The translations under genes and the position numbers were made by a program. Under the pieces are notes generated by a model that was not told where the DNA came from, made no database searches, and was given only the letters and a program-made list of their open reading frames with translations. Shown here one piece after another: positions 24,441 to 33,274 of a DNA stretch of 64,000 bases. Every line of letters begins with the position of its first letter. The stretch's first letter is position 1. Location: NCBI GenBank assembly GCA_903825315.1, contig CAIKAD010000001.1, positions 434,001-498,000 on the forward strand, in the 5' to 3' direction. Source of the DNA: an uncultured Candidatus Peregrinibacteria bacterium (GTDB taxonomy: Bacteria > Patescibacteriota > Gracilibacteria > Peribacterales > Peribacteraceae).

Positions 24441-25016
24441 CTAGATAGAATGGGCTATGGTTTCTGCCGTTGCCTCTTTGTCTCCGCTGGTGTCCACGAC
24501 GATAATGGAAGGATCCTCTTCCGCGAGTTTGCGATAGGCGTTGTGGACATGCTCCTGAAGATCGCCATTCTCCAAGATGTCATGCTTTTCACGACGTTCG
24601 AGACGTTCCAGGCATACCGAAAGAGGAGGAAGCGTAAAGACGGTACTGTCGGGTTTGAGGAAGGTGCGGTTCATGTCTTTGAGCCATTGTGCATCGAGCC
24701 CGAGGGCAATACCGTAGGCGATCGTAGAATACGTGTACCGGTCGGTGATAACGGTCTTCCCTTCCTGCAGTGCGGGGAGAATTACATTCTCCACATGCCA
24801 GGAGCGGTCAGCAGTAAAGAGAAGCTGGAGCGAGGAAGACGGAACCTTTTTCTCTTTAAGTAATTCGCGGATCCACGTCCCCACGGGTCCATTGGTGGGT
24901 TCGGCAGTGAGGAGGACGTTTCTGCCTTCCTTCTGTAGATGCTCCGCGAGAAGCCTCGCGTGGAGGGTGGTACCGGCTGCATCCGGACCGTCAATGACGA
25001 TGAACTTGGATGACAT
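24441..25016 (-). CDS. tmk: Thymidylate kinase with altered P-loop
   Basis: Tmk phosphorylates dTMP to dTDP. The product (191 aa) has the expected order: P-loop region at FIVIDGPDAAGTTLHARLL, the TMP-binding AEPTNGPVGTWIRELL, TDRYTYSTIAYG (DR-Y/H-S motif) and a lid region LERREKHDILENG. The Walker A sequence is GPDAAGTT, with Thr where nearly all P-loop kinases have Lys. This is visible on the nucleotide level (GGTACCACC). The rest of the fold looks intact, so the enzyme may still be active, as some related sequences seem to share a Thr here; activity is not certain. Confidence 0.85.
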   Translation of the reverse strand: MSSKFIVIDGPDAAGTTLHARLLAEHLQKEGRNVLLTAEPTNGPVGTWIRELLKEKKVPSSSLQLLFTADRSWHVENVILPALQEGKTVITDRYTYSTIAYGIALGLDAQWLKDMNRTFLKPDSTVFTLPPLSVCLERLERREKHDILENGDLQEHVHNAYRKLAEEDPSIIVVDTSGDKEATAETIAHSI

Positions 25017-25082
25017 TTGTGGTTCAGGATAGCAGCTTCTTGATCAGTTGTAGAGATGAGGAAGCGCCAAATCACAATGAAT

Positions 25083-25128
25083 AATGACCAAAAACGTCCC
25101 TTTTGCGGAACGTCTTTGGTACGTTGGA
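25083..25128. repeat. Degenerate copy of the TTGGTCATT-family inverted repeat
   Basis: AATGACCAAAAACGTCCC opens this element and CGTCTTTGGTACGTTGG closes it, resembling the 11.8-kb copy in arm and loop wording (AATGACCAAAACGCCC) but with a broken right arm. It lies between tmk and the end of the SLH/beta-propeller gene. Confidence 0.5.
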
Positions 25129-25146
25129 ATTTACCCATTCATTACT

Positions 25147-27747
25147 CTATTCCGTTCTCAGTGGTGCCGCACATGGTGCAAAATCACCACAAGGTTGAGG
25201 AGTCGTGGAAATGTCTGAGAATTCCACAGAGCCTTCCTTCTGAAGCGTACCGAGTGATGTGCTCCTTACCTCGCCGTTGCTTACCGTGAGCAGAGATTGC
25301 GCAATGCGAAGGATACGCTGGACGTCCTTGCCATAGTCGTACCACCAGTTGCCAGCCTTCGTATACGCATCTTCACTGTAATGGGAAATCTTTCCTTTGA
25401 GCTGGAAGCCAGAATCGAGAGAAAGTTTGTACACATATGCGCCTTGGAAAGTGGGTAATCCCTCTGCGCTAGCCGAAGAGTTGGGCGGACGTGTGTACAC
25501 GGTGATGGGGAACGCGAGGAGGCCTGTTTCTTTCTCAAATAGCAGCGCTTTGTGGTTACTGAGTAGGGGGCTGTCCGTTCCGCGGTCACCAATCACTTCT
25601 TTGTACATTTCCTTGGGATTATTCACATCCGAGACGTCGAAGAGTGCCATCTTCATTCCCTGAACAGCAGTGTAGTAGACAGCATCGTTGCTATGTACCT
25701 TGTCCTTGTCGATGGACTCATCCACGTCCTTCCCGAATCCGATAATGTGCGTTTCATCGAAAGGATGGAGATAGTTGCTATAACCGGGGATCTTGAGCTT
25801 ACCGAGAATCACGGGATTGCGCGGGTTGGTGGTGTCGATGACGAAGAGGGGATCGACGGTCTTAAAGGTGACCATGTACGCCCGGTTGCCCATGAAACGT
25901 ATAGAGTAGATTTGCTCACCGAGTGCAATGTCTTCAATCTTCCCTACGGTTTCCAGGTCCTGATTGAGGACGTAGAGATTGTTGGAGGATTGTTTGCTGC
26001 TGTCCCATGCCTGATTGACAGTGGTTGCCACGCGGAATGTGGTGCCGTTCTCATCCATGGAGAATTGATTCAGGAGGTGGCCGGGTACGCTGCCCTGTGC
26101 CTTGAGCGCGATGCCGTCATCGGTAAAGGCGAAGCGGTACACGTTGGTGCGTTCCGTATTCTCATCTGGAGCGCGGATTCCCGATTCATTCTTTATGGGT
26201 CCCCAGTAGTAGATTTGTTGGAATGTGCTGACGTACAGATTGGTAAGTGATGCGTAAACGTTCTGTGCGTTCCCGAGTACTGTCTCCCGCATTACATCAC
26301 TCGTAGCGTTTGCGGTATTAATGACGGCGACTGTCAGGTATTGCGGCGACGGGACGTGCGGGAGGATGGAGACATCGGCGCACTTGGCAACGGGAATGCT
26401 GTCCGTTCCCCTGGCGGAGTCTTCGAAGAGAGGAAGAATGTCAGCTGCGTCTGGGTTGGGAACGGGGCGTTCCATCCAACGCATCGGCTGGTTAACGATG
26501 AAGTACAGCTTGTTTCCGATGAGACGCGTGGAGACACTGGAACCTTCGAAGGATACTTTCCGTTCGAGAGTCGGCTTGGTCTTGTCCGTTACGTCGAAGA
26601 TGCGTACCTGCGCCAAGCCGGGATTCCAGTACGGTGGCATTATCATGGGAGATGCTCTGCCCATGATGTGGATAGGACCGTCACCCTTCCTCCACGCGTT
26701 GCCAATAATGATCAGCTTGTTGCCGTTGATGTAGAGTTCCTGCGGTGAGAAAGTGGAATCCGAGTCCAGTACCGTGCTCACCTCCTTCATATCGCTCGCA
26801 GGACGTGCTTTGACGATGCGAACCATGCCGTTGGATACGATGTAGAGATACGTCCCGTCCGTCTTTACGACGTCGGCCTCATCCACTCCTTCCACTTGGA
26901 CGTTCGTGTGAGAATACTCAAGGTTTGCAGCTCCTCCAGACGTGGGTGCTGCCTCAGGTGCTGCTTCATTCCGCATCATTCCCTGGGGCATCATCACTTT
27001 GTCTTCCATCATGATGCCACCGCCGTACCCCCTGCCGCCCGAGCGCGCTTCCACGGCGAAAGCCTGCAGATCTGCACAGGACTTGGCAGACTGAACGGTA
27101 TCCGAAGAGAGGTTCACTGTTACATCGGGATACTTCACGTTGAGGTATCCTTTGGACGGTTGATCTGTGATGCCTTTGGTGAGGCGCCACATCATCTCAG
27201 CCATCTCGCCGCGCGAAAGATCCTTCGTGAGTCCGTTGATGGACGTGGGGATGGCTTTGGAGGTGTCGAGCGCTTCGACGTAGGGAACGTACCAGTCTCC
27301 ACCCTGGTTCTGGATTGGCTGTTTGAATGTAAGGGAAAATATTTTACTGGCTTCCGTAAAGTTTACCGGCTTGTCGGGTCGGAAGAGGCCGTCGTCGTAG
27401 CCGGAAACTATGCCTTCCATTTTTGCCGTGCACACATACCGGGAAAACCACTGGTTCTGTACATCGGGGAAACAACGTGAACCGCTGATCGCTGCGTTGT
27501 TACCGCGCGCTTCCAGTATGATCTTGAGAAGTTCCGCGCGATTGATCGTCGCATCGGGTTTGAATGTGCCGTCCGCGTATCCCTGGAGGATGTTGTCGCT
27601 CTTGAGCGCGCCGATAGCTTTCGCATAGGTAGCATTGGGTTCGACATCACTGAAGGGGCCGTTTGCTGCGGAGGCGGGGACGAGTCCTGCCGTAAGGCTT
27701 ACTATCAGGGACAGAAGGACAAGTGTGGCCATGATGTTGCGGCGCAT
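25147..27747 (-). CDS. SLH-anchored secreted beta-propeller protein
   Basis: The product (866 aa) has a signal peptide (ATLVLLSLIVSLTAGLVPASA), then three S-layer homology segments (AIGALKSDNILQGYADG, AKMEGIVSGYDDGLFRP, and one near residue 190), a Gly/Met-rich linker, and a C-terminal propeller of about 560 residues. The propeller starts with QVEGVDEADVVKTDGTYLYI, the signature of the 'beta propeller domain, secreted' family (PF09826). The SLH part should attach it to the wall; the function of the propeller family is unknown. The start at 27747 follows a C/T-rich leader; a longer frame begins at 27807. It is one of the largest surface proteins in the window. Confidence 0.82.
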   Translation of the reverse strand: MRRNIMATLVLLSLIVSLTAGLVPASAANGPFSDVEPNATYAKAIGALKSDNILQGYADGTFKPDATINRAELLKIILEARGNNAAISGSRCFPDVQNQWFSRYVCTAKMEGIVSGYDDGLFRPDKPVNFTEASKIFSLTFKQPIQNQGGDWYVPYVEALDTSKAIPTSINGLTKDLSRGEMAEMMWRLTKGITDQPSKGYLNVKYPDVTVNLSSDTVQSAKSCADLQAFAVEARSGGRGYGGGIMMEDKVMMPQGMMRNEAAPEAAPTSGGAANLEYSHTNVQVEGVDEADVVKTDGTYLYIVSNGMVRIVKARPASDMKEVSTVLDSDSTFSPQELYINGNKLIIIGNAWRKGDGPIHIMGRASPMIMPPYWNPGLAQVRIFDVTDKTKPTLERKVSFEGSSVSTRLIGNKLYFIVNQPMRWMERPVPNPDAADILPLFEDSARGTDSIPVAKCADVSILPHVPSPQYLTVAVINTANATSDVMRETVLGNAQNVYASLTNLYVSTFQQIYYWGPIKNESGIRAPDENTERTNVYRFAFTDDGIALKAQGSVPGHLLNQFSMDENGTTFRVATTVNQAWDSSKQSSNNLYVLNQDLETVGKIEDIALGEQIYSIRFMGNRAYMVTFKTVDPLFVIDTTNPRNPVILGKLKIPGYSNYLHPFDETHIIGFGKDVDESIDKDKVHSNDAVYYTAVQGMKMALFDVSDVNNPKEMYKEVIGDRGTDSPLLSNHKALLFEKETGLLAFPITVYTRPPNSSASAEGLPTFQGAYVYKLSLDSGFQLKGKISHYSEDAYTKAGNWWYDYGKDVQRILRIAQSLLTVSNGEVRSTSLGTLQKEGSVEFSDISTTPQPCGDFAPCAAPLRTE

Positions 27748-27921
27748 ACGGATAGGGGGAATGGGTACGAAGATCGTTACACTCAATACTACGGCAATCG
27801 TACGCATTTGTTACAGTGATGAGGTTGACGGGATTCTTCCTCGATCCGCCAATTCCCCAAACACAACGAGACACTGGTCATAGTGACCCAAGTGTGTCTC
27901 TCATATACCGGAATGGCTGGC

Positions 27922-28050
27922 TCATTCCAGTCTTGTATACGGCTTGTGCGAGGTATGTTCAGACCGGAATTTGAGTGATTCCGTTACCATAGCGGTGAGC
28001 ACAAATGGTGCGACGATGATGCCGATGAAGATTGCGAGGATTGACGTCAT
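27922..28050 (-). CDS. Small membrane protein (42 aa)
   Basis: The frame encodes one hydrophobic helix (ILAIFIGIIVAPFVLTAMV) followed by a polar, basic tail (KFRSEHTSHKPYTRLE). TACCTT (28057-28062) ends 6 nt before ATG, the spacing used at clear leaderless starts here, which makes a real gene likely. Family and function are unknown. It lies between the beta-propeller gene and a second candidate small membrane protein, on the same strand. Confidence 0.5.
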   Translation of the reverse strand: MTSILAIFIGIIVAPFVLTAMVTESLKFRSEHTSHKPYTRLE

Positions 28051-28127
28051 GGACAAAAGGTAGGTTCACTTATGAATACGAAAGTGTCAGAGGTTTGTTA
28101 CACATCTGTTGACGTTTTACTTCAAAT

Positions 28128-28235
28128 TTATGAATTTTGTTGCTGGCGGCGTATTTGTACTGCCCAGGTGAAAGCGTAGCCGAGCACTAACCCATCAGCG
28201 ATGAAGACCAGCAGAGAAAGATAAGGCGGGGGCAT
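28128..28235 (-). CDS. Possible small membrane protein (35 aa)
   Basis: The frame encodes a proline-led hydrophobic helix (YLSLLVFIADGLVLGYAF) and a short basic tail (QIRRQQQNS). The start codon is preceded by a C/T-rich tract (CCATTCCCTTTCGAC) like other leadered genes in the window. It has no family I recognise and is short enough to be chance, but composition is typical of a membrane peptide. Confidence 0.38.
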   Translation of the reverse strand: MPPPYLSLLVFIADGLVLGYAFTWAVQIRRQQQNS

Positions 28236-28320
28236 GTCGAAAGGGAATGGACCTTTATCTATCCACAGTATCGGCTTCCTGAATAGGAAATGAATGAGAT
28301 TTTTAGGCGCTGTTTCTTGA

Positions 28321-28548
28321 TCAATTCATGCTCGGATAGTCGTGCGGAGAGAACACGGGGTCCATCAGTTGGCGGATTTGATCGTAAATGGCCCGAACAT
28401 TGGGGTCATTTGGATATGCATCCTGCACTCGTTTGGCGATTGCAATTTCATCCAGTGTCCCTTCTCTTGTGAGCATCACGTGCGCATAAATCGCAATATC
28501 GTCTGGTGAAATGTTTGAAGGTTGTTGGGAGGAATGGGAGTGTTGCAT
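28321..28548 (-). CDS. Hypothetical protein (75 aa)
   Basis: The product is a small soluble protein, His/Ser/Gln-rich at the N-terminus, then helical (SPDDIAIYAHVMLTREG, LDEIAIAKRVQDAYPND, VRAIYDQIRQLMDPVF). I do not recognise it. The start MQHSHSS is chosen because TATACT (28557-28562) ends 8 nt before it. It lies just downstream of groEL, behind the groEL terminator, so it is a separate unit. Confidence 0.5.
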   Translation of the reverse strand: MQHSHSSQQPSNISPDDIAIYAHVMLTREGTLDEIAIAKRVQDAYPNDPNVRAIYDQIRQLMDPVFSPHDYPSMN

Positions 28549-28593
28549 AAGTGAATAGTATACATGATATTCATTCATTTGTCTTCATACAGA

Positions 28594-28618
28594 AAAGCCG
28601 CTTTATGAGAGCGGCTTT
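28594..28618 (-). terminator. groESL terminator
   Basis: On the minus strand AAAGCCGCT pairs with AGCGGCTTT (9 bp, 7-nt loop), followed by TTTTCTG. It stands directly after the groEL stop codon. Confidence 0.85.
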
Positions 28619-28636
28619 CCGATTATTCATTCGTGC

Positions 28637-30274
28637 CTAGAAGTCCATTCCGCCCATTTCGTCTCCACCCGGCATGGCGGGGGCTGCGGGCTTTTTTTCG
28701 GGAATCTCTACAATAGCCACTTCGAGCGTGAGGAACATGGAAGCGACGGAGGCGGCGTTCTCGAGTGCGGAGCGCGTCACCTTCTTGGGGTCGATGACCA
28801 TGGCTTTTACAAGGTCCTCGTACTTCTGCGTGAGGGCGTTGTAACCGACGGCGCCCTTTTCGGACTTTACGCGCTCCACCACAACTTTGCCTTCCACGCC
28901 GGCGTTGCTGGCAATATGTTGCGCGGGTGCAGTGAGGGCGTTCTTAATGATTTCCAGGCCGATTTCCTCGTCCCCATTGTTCGTCTTCACTTTGTCGAGT
29001 GCATCCATGCAGCGGATGTATGCCGTGCCTCCTCCCGGGACTATGCCTTCCTCGGCAGCTGCGCGTGTAGCCGAGAGGGCGTCCTCCACGCGGTGCTGCT
29101 TCTCTTTCTGTTCCACCTCCGTCGCGGCTCCTACTTTAATGACGGCTACGCCGCCGGAGAGCTTTGCAAGACGCTCCTGGAGCTTCTCACGGTCAAAGTC
29201 ACTCTTGGTGGTCTCGATCATGGACTTGATCTCCGCCACGCGCTCATTAATGGCGCTTTTGCTCCCACCGCCGTCAATGACAGTCGTGTCGTCCTTGGTG
29301 GATACAACGCGGCGGGCGGTGCCGAGATCGTCGATGGTTGCGTTCTCCAGCTTGAGGCCGATTTCGTCCGTAATTACGCGGCCGCCGGTGAGAATAGCGA
29401 TGTCCTTAAGCATCTCTTTGCGGCGGTCTCCGAAGGCCGGGGCTTTAACGGCCAACGTGTTAAAAGTGCCGCGCAACTTATTGAGCGCGAGCGTGGCGAG
29501 CGCCTCTCCCTCCACGTTCTCCGCAATGATCACAAGCTCCTTCTTTCCGGAGCGTGCGAGCGATTCAAGGAGCGGAAGAATCTCCTGGATGGAGGATATC
29601 TTCTTGTCCGTAATGAGAATGTGCGGCTTTTCGTAGGTCGCCTTCATCGTGGCGGGATCCGTGACGAAGTATGCGGAAATGTAGCCTTGGTCAAACTGCA
29701 TGCCCTCAACAAACTCCTTCTCCAAGCCCAGCGTCTGACCGGCTTCTACCGTTACAACGCCGTCCTTGCCCACCTCGTCGATTACTTCTGCAATGGCAGC
29801 GCCGATCTCTGCATCCTGCGCGGAAATGGTGGCGACGGCAGCAAACTCTTCCTTCTTGGAGACGTTCTTCTTCATCTTCTCGAGTTCCTTCGTAACAGTG
29901 TCAACGGCTTTCATAATGCCGTTCTTGATGGAAATGGCGTTCTTGCCGCTCCCCAGGTGTTTCAGTCCTTCCTGCATGATGGCGTAGGCGAGGACAGTAG
30001 CGGTGGTGGTTCCGTCTCCCGCTGCATCGTTCGTCTTGGTTGCTGCCTCTTTGACGAGCTGGGCACCCATATTCTCGTACGGGTCCGGAAGCTCGATTTC
30101 CTTGGCGACGGTGACACCGTCCTTGGTTACCGTGGGTCCGCCGTATTTTTTCTCAATGACGGCATTGCGCCCGAGAGGTCCGAGGGTTGCGGAGACCGCG
30201 CTTGCTAGCTTGCCCACTCCCTTGAGGAGCTTTTCGCGGGCTTCGTTACTGAAGAGAAGTTGTTTGCCTGGCAT
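28637..30274 (-). CDS. groL: Chaperonin GroEL
   Basis: GroEL forms the double-ring chaperonin that folds proteins with GroES and ATP. The product (545 aa) shows the expected landmarks: [29 protein letters not shown], the ATP-binding [37 protein letters not shown], and the C-terminal GGMDF ending on a Met/Gly tail. Length is standard. It is the second gene of a groES-groEL operon; the start lies behind a C/T-rich leader (CTAACCCCTCATCCC) with no Shine-Dalgarno sequence. Confidence 0.97.
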   Translation of the reverse strand: MPGKQLLFSNEAREKLLKGVGKLASAVSATLGPLGRNAVIEKKYGGPTVTKDGVTVAKEIELPDPYENMGAQLVKEAATKTNDAAGDGTTTATVLAYAIMQEGLKHLGSGKNAISIKNGIMKAVDTVTKELEKMKKNVSKKEEFAAVATISAQDAEIGAAIAEVIDEVGKDGVVTVEAGQTLGLEKEFVEGMQFDQGYISAYFVTDPATMKATYEKPHILITDKKISSIQEILPLLESLARSGKKELVIIAENVEGEALATLALNKLRGTFNTLAVKAPAFGDRRKEMLKDIAILTGGRVITDEIGLKLENATIDDLGTARRVVSTKDDTTVIDGGGSKSAINERVAEIKSMIETTKSDFDREKLQERLAKLSGGVAVIKVGAATEVEQKEKQHRVEDALSATRAAAEEGIVPGGGTAYIRCMDALDKVKTNNGDEEIGLEIIKNALTAPAQHIASNAGVEGKVVVERVKSEKGAVGYNALTQKYEDLVKAMVIDPKKVTRSALENAASVASMFLTLEVAIVEIPEKKPAAPAMPGGDEMGGMDF

Positions 30275-30313
30275 GGGATGAGGGGTTAGAGATTAGGGAC
30301 TAGGGAAACATAG

Positions 30314-30655
30314 TTAGGACTTCATGATGCCCAAGACGCCGTCAAGATGGAGGATCTTCACTTCCACTTCCTTACCGGCAGTATCCTTGAGCTTCACATC
30401 GTCACCGGCGTAGCGGCCGTAGAGTACTTCATCGCCGACTTTGAGATACTGTCTGGGATCGGGGGAATCTTTGCCTACGCCGCCCTTGCCGAGCGCGAGG
30501 ATAACGCCCCGTTGGGGCTTTTCACCTTTTACATTGTCTGGGATGACGATGCCGGAGGCAGTCGTCTGTTCCGTTTCTACCGGAAGAACGATGACGCGGT
30601 CACCGATCGGTTCGATGGTGACCATAAGATTAAGTTTTTCTTTCTTGGGTGCCAT
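30314..30655 (-). CDS. groS: Co-chaperonin GroES
   Basis: GroES caps the GroEL ring. The product from 30655 is 113 aa, with IEPIGDRVIVLPVETEQTTASGIVIPD, GVILALGKG, LKVGDEVLYGRYAG and a C-terminal HLDGVLGIM. A short Lys-rich extension (MAPKKEKLN) precedes the usual start; the next Met would give about 103 aa. It is the first gene of the operon, under the CIRCE element upstream. Confidence 0.95.
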   Translation of the reverse strand: MAPKKEKLNLMVTIEPIGDRVIVLPVETEQTTASGIVIPDNVKGEKPQRGVILALGKGGVGKDSPDPRQYLKVGDEVLYGRYAGDDVKLKDTAGKEVEVKILHLDGVLGIMKS

Positions 30656-30723
30656 ACGGAAGGCGGGGAAAGGAAGTAAGAGACAGAAAGAAAGGGAAGG
30701 CGAGCCCGTGGGCTGCAACCGAA

Positions 30724-30763
30724 TTAGCAGTCCCTATTTTAGAGTGCTAACTTTGTGAGTCAA
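30724..30763 (-). promoter_or_regulatory. CIRCE operator built into the groESL promoter
   Basis: On the minus strand TTAGCACTC-N9-GACTGCTAA (30724-30750) matches the CIRCE consensus TTAGCACTC-N9-GAGTGCTAA with one changed base in the second arm. The 9-nt spacer holds TAAAAT (30736-30741) as -10, and TTGACT (30758-30763) stands 16 nt upstream as -35. The repressor HrcA should therefore block the promoter directly. hrcA itself is not in the window. Confidence 0.9.
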
Positions 30764-30810
30764 GTGAAGTACAGTGAAGTGGCTATATACAACAATGTGG
30801 GATACATAGT

Positions 30811-31194
30811 GTGAATCTTCCAGAAAATCAGGAATTTGTAATAATGAATTACTGGATTGGTACGTCAAGGAATGAGATGAGAGCAAAGCACATGGTGATA
30901 TTCGGCGCGCTCGTTGCGGTGTTTCTCTTGCTCACGGGATTTACGATCAGTCATGAACGTGATCCATTTGATTCGCATATCTATAACGTGAACTTCAGGT
31001 CGTCACCGGGATCCGAATTTGCATCTTTGGCAACACGTGTGACGATGGCAACGGTGAACACGGCGGCAGCCACATGCGGGAACCCGGATGCTTTAGGTGA
31101 TACTCTTCCCGGCCGGCCTGTACAGGTCTGTATCCTCACATCGTTCCGATGGCAGATCGGAAGCCCTTCAAATGACTATTTGAACGGTTGGTAA
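30811..31194 (+). CDS. Small membrane-anchored hypothetical protein
   Basis: From the GTG at 30811 the product is 127 aa; internal Met starts at 30844, 30877 or 30892 are also possible. It has one membrane helix (HMVIFGALVAVFLLLTGF) and an extracytoplasmic domain with two Cys (AATCGN and QVCILTSF) that could form a disulfide. I do not recognise a family. TATACA (30786-30791) is a possible -10. The gene ends 16 nt before the next secreted-protein gene, which has its own promoter signal. Confidence 0.5.
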   Translation: MNLPENQEFVIMNYWIGTSRNEMRAKHMVIFGALVAVFLLLTGFTISHERDPFDSHIYNVNFRSSPGSEFASLATRVTMATVNTAAATCGNPDALGDTLPGRPVQVCILTSFRWQIGSPSNDYLNGW

Positions 31195-31210
31195 TGGTAC
31201 TATGGAGGGC

Positions 31211-32065
31211 ATGCATCGCATTGCACTGTCGACAGTCGTATTCGTAAGCCTCGTTCTGCAGGCGCCCGTTGTATTTTCGCAAGGCATAGTTCCGCAGGGC
31301 GCGCTGCGCGTCCCGCTCCTTACAGTGAGGCTTAAGGCAGGATGCTCTTCCGCTGTTCAGGTGACATCCCTCCAGTTCAAACATGAAGGAAAAGGGGCAA
31401 CGAGTGATTTTCTCCGCGTGTATGTTATGACCGGCGAAAGGCGTCTATCGAACGGACAATCTGTACCGAGGAAACAAGACATCCGTCTGCGTATGCGAGG
31501 TGTAGAGATTCCGCGTTGCGGTTATACCGATGTATCCCTCTATGGTGATTTGTCACCAAGCGCAATATCAATGGCGGAACATCGGTTCAGATTCATCGGC
31601 GCCACAACCGATGGCGCTCTTGATGGAACGTCGACGTCGCAGGCGAGTCCGTTGAAGGTCACGCCACATTCGACGTCGCCATCGGTCACCGTTTCATTCC
31701 TCACCGTTCATACGACGATGACGTATGGGGAGGGGCGGACGGTGGCTCGGATCCTATTGACCGGAGCCGGAAGCGCGACGCAGGAGATATCGGCTATTAC
31801 CTTTACAAATGATGGGTCTGCGGCAAACAGCGATTTGCAGAACATCTTTCTCGAGACGGCGGATCGCTCACCCATCTCAACGGTTTCGGAGCACATGGAT
31901 GGACGGACAGTGCGCATCGTCTTCCATACGCCGATGGAACTCCGCCGCAACCAGAGCCTCCTGCTCCAATTGCGCGCCGATGTGCGGGCAAGCCGCACCC
32001 ACACGATTCAATGGACTATTGAAGAGCCGTCCGACATTGAGACAGCGGAAAAGACGGGACGATGA
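31211..32065 (+). CDS. Secreted hypothetical protein (284 aa)
   Basis: A signal peptide (LSTVVFVSLVLQAPVVFSQG) leads into two similar beta-sandwich-like halves, each pairing a strand such as VQVTSLQFKHEGKGATSDF or ISAITFTNDGSAANSDLQN with a later RVRMRGVEI- or QLRADVRAS-type strand. The repeat of 'T/S-F-x-N/H-x-G-x-A-x-S-D' suggests a duplicated domain. I do not recognise a named family. The start at 31211 is fixed by TACTAT (31198-31203) ending 7 nt before ATG, rather than the earlier ATG at 31202. Confidence 0.65.
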   Translation: MHRIALSTVVFVSLVLQAPVVFSQGIVPQGALRVPLLTVRLKAGCSSAVQVTSLQFKHEGKGATSDFLRVYVMTGERRLSNGQSVPRKQDIRLRMRGVEIPRCGYTDVSLYGDLSPSAISMAEHRFRFIGATTDGALDGTSTSQASPLKVTPHSTSPSVTVSFLTVHTTMTYGEGRTVARILLTGAGSATQEISAITFTNDGSAANSDLQNIFLETADRSPISTVSEHMDGRTVRIVFHTPMELRRNQSLLLQLRADVRASRTHTIQWTIEEPSDIETAEKTGR

Positions 32066-32075
32066 TTGGCCGCCG

Positions 32076-32612
32076 CTATTTGACGAGCTCGACGGTCGTA
32101 AAGTGCGAGTAACAGGCAGGGGCTTCTGTTCCGCGTGTGAGCGGTTCCTTGGTAAGCGCGAGTGTGACGGGTTCCGAACCGGTGGAATGCAAAATGGCAT
32201 CGGCAATATCCTGTGTGAGGACGCGGGTCTTACGGCCCGTTGCATCCGCATCGTTCACATACATGATTGAACCGCTCCGTGTGATGCAGCCGAGCCCCAC
32301 ACTCTGTGTGCCGACGGATGCATTGCCCTGGTTCAGCGTGATGAACTGCTGGAGCGTCCCCGATCCGGATGCGAGGACGCGGAAATATATGTAGTCGAAC
32401 TTCTGGCAGTTACTGTCGCAAAAAGGTTCCTTAACCGGCAGGACACGTGCGTAGCCTCGGACGTACGCCGTACCCTGCGCTCCGCCGCCGGAGGTGTCCA
32501 GGTGGAACGTACCTGCAGGAAGCGACCGATCACTCACAACAATTCCGCTGGTTCCTGATGAGGTACAAGCGGTGAGAATGACGAGAACGAATAGGGGAGT
32601 GAAGCGACGCAT
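32076..32612 (-). CDS. Putative lipoprotein (178 aa)
   Basis: The N-terminus MRRFTPLFVLVILTAC is a lipoprotein signal with the lipobox L-T-A-C, to be modified by Lgt, which is encoded at 42.4 kb. The mature domain contains four Cys (FCDSNCQKF, GCITRSG, PACYSHF) and beta-rich segments (TAYVRGYARVLPV, FDYIYFRVLASGSGT). No family is recognised. TACGAT (32620-32625) ends 7 nt before ATG. The CAP-domain gene lies 20 nt upstream on the same strand. Confidence 0.65.
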   Translation of the reverse strand: MRRFTPLFVLVILTACTSSGTSGIVVSDRSLPAGTFHLDTSGGGAQGTAYVRGYARVLPVKEPFCDSNCQKFDYIYFRVLASGSGTLQQFITLNQGNASVGTQSVGLGCITRSGSIMYVNDADATGRKTRVLTQDIADAILHSTGSEPVTLALTKEPLTRGTEAPACYSHFTTVELVK

Positions 32613-32631
32613 GATTTGCATCGTAGCGTAC

Positions 32632-33252
32632 TCAGTGCGCCGAACATAGTTGCGGCGATGATGTGATCGCCGTCGCGTAGTGAATGGTGATGTAGTACTT
32701 GTGATTCGTCTCATCCAGAGCAACGCCCACACCGATCTTCGTAAAATGCGGGTTCATGAGGCTGGCGTAGTGTGGCTGGTAGGCCTTTCCGCGTTCAGCC
32801 AGGAAGAAGCGCTGCGTGGAGCGCGTCGCGGCAATCACGGCTCGTGTACAGTCATTCGACGTACAACCGTACCGTCCCCATCCGATGTTCTCTGTGAACG
32901 TCGTGTGCTCCACGTTTGAAAATTCCACGCCTTGGTCACGGAACCACTGTTCAATCTCCGGGTAGTCATAGTAAGAGCTTTCGAACGTCCGCTTGTGGTC
33001 GATGCTGCCCTGTGAAGCGGCTAAGCTGGACCATTCCATTGCAGTGGCGTTGAGTGCTTCATCCAGACGGTAGGGTTCCAGTTGTAACCGTCGACGCAAG
33101 CGATTGTTCCATTGCAGCCACGCGGTGCGTACTTTCTCCATGTTCACATGTGGAATCGGTGCAGCAGACGGTACGCAGGGGGTTTGCGCATGGCTCTCTG
33201 AAGATACCAACAGGCTTACGATAGCTGCCAGAGACAGGAACATTGTACGCAT
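32632..33252 (-). CDS. Secreted CAP-domain (SCP/PR-1-like) protein
   Basis: The product (206 aa) has a signal peptide (MFLSLAAIVSLLVSSESHA) and a CAP domain: WLQWNNRLRRRLQLEPYRLDE opens the helix, with LNATAMEWSSLAA, the FTENIGWG motif (Glu of the active-site tetrad) and GVGVALDETNHKYYITIHYA at the end. Bacterial CAP proteins are secreted and bind ligands or peptides; the exact role is rarely known. TACAAT (33260-33265) ends 7 nt before ATG. It is tightly followed by the lipoprotein gene. Confidence 0.85.
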   Translation of the reverse strand: MRTMFLSLAAIVSLLVSSESHAQTPCVPSAAPIPHVNMEKVRTAWLQWNNRLRRRLQLEPYRLDEALNATAMEWSSLAASQGSIDHKRTFESSYYDYPEIEQWFRDQGVEFSNVEHTTFTENIGWGRYGCTSNDCTRAVIAATRSTQRFFLAERGKAYQPHYASLMNPHFTKIGVGVALDETNHKYYITIHYATAITSSPQLCSAH

Positions 33253-33274
33253 CCGGATGATTGTATCAGAGGTG

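Noticed and set aside
28916-30208. 430-codon open frame on the plus strand
   Set aside because: It is an antisense shadow of groEL; long antisense frames are common opposite highly expressed, GC-biased genes.
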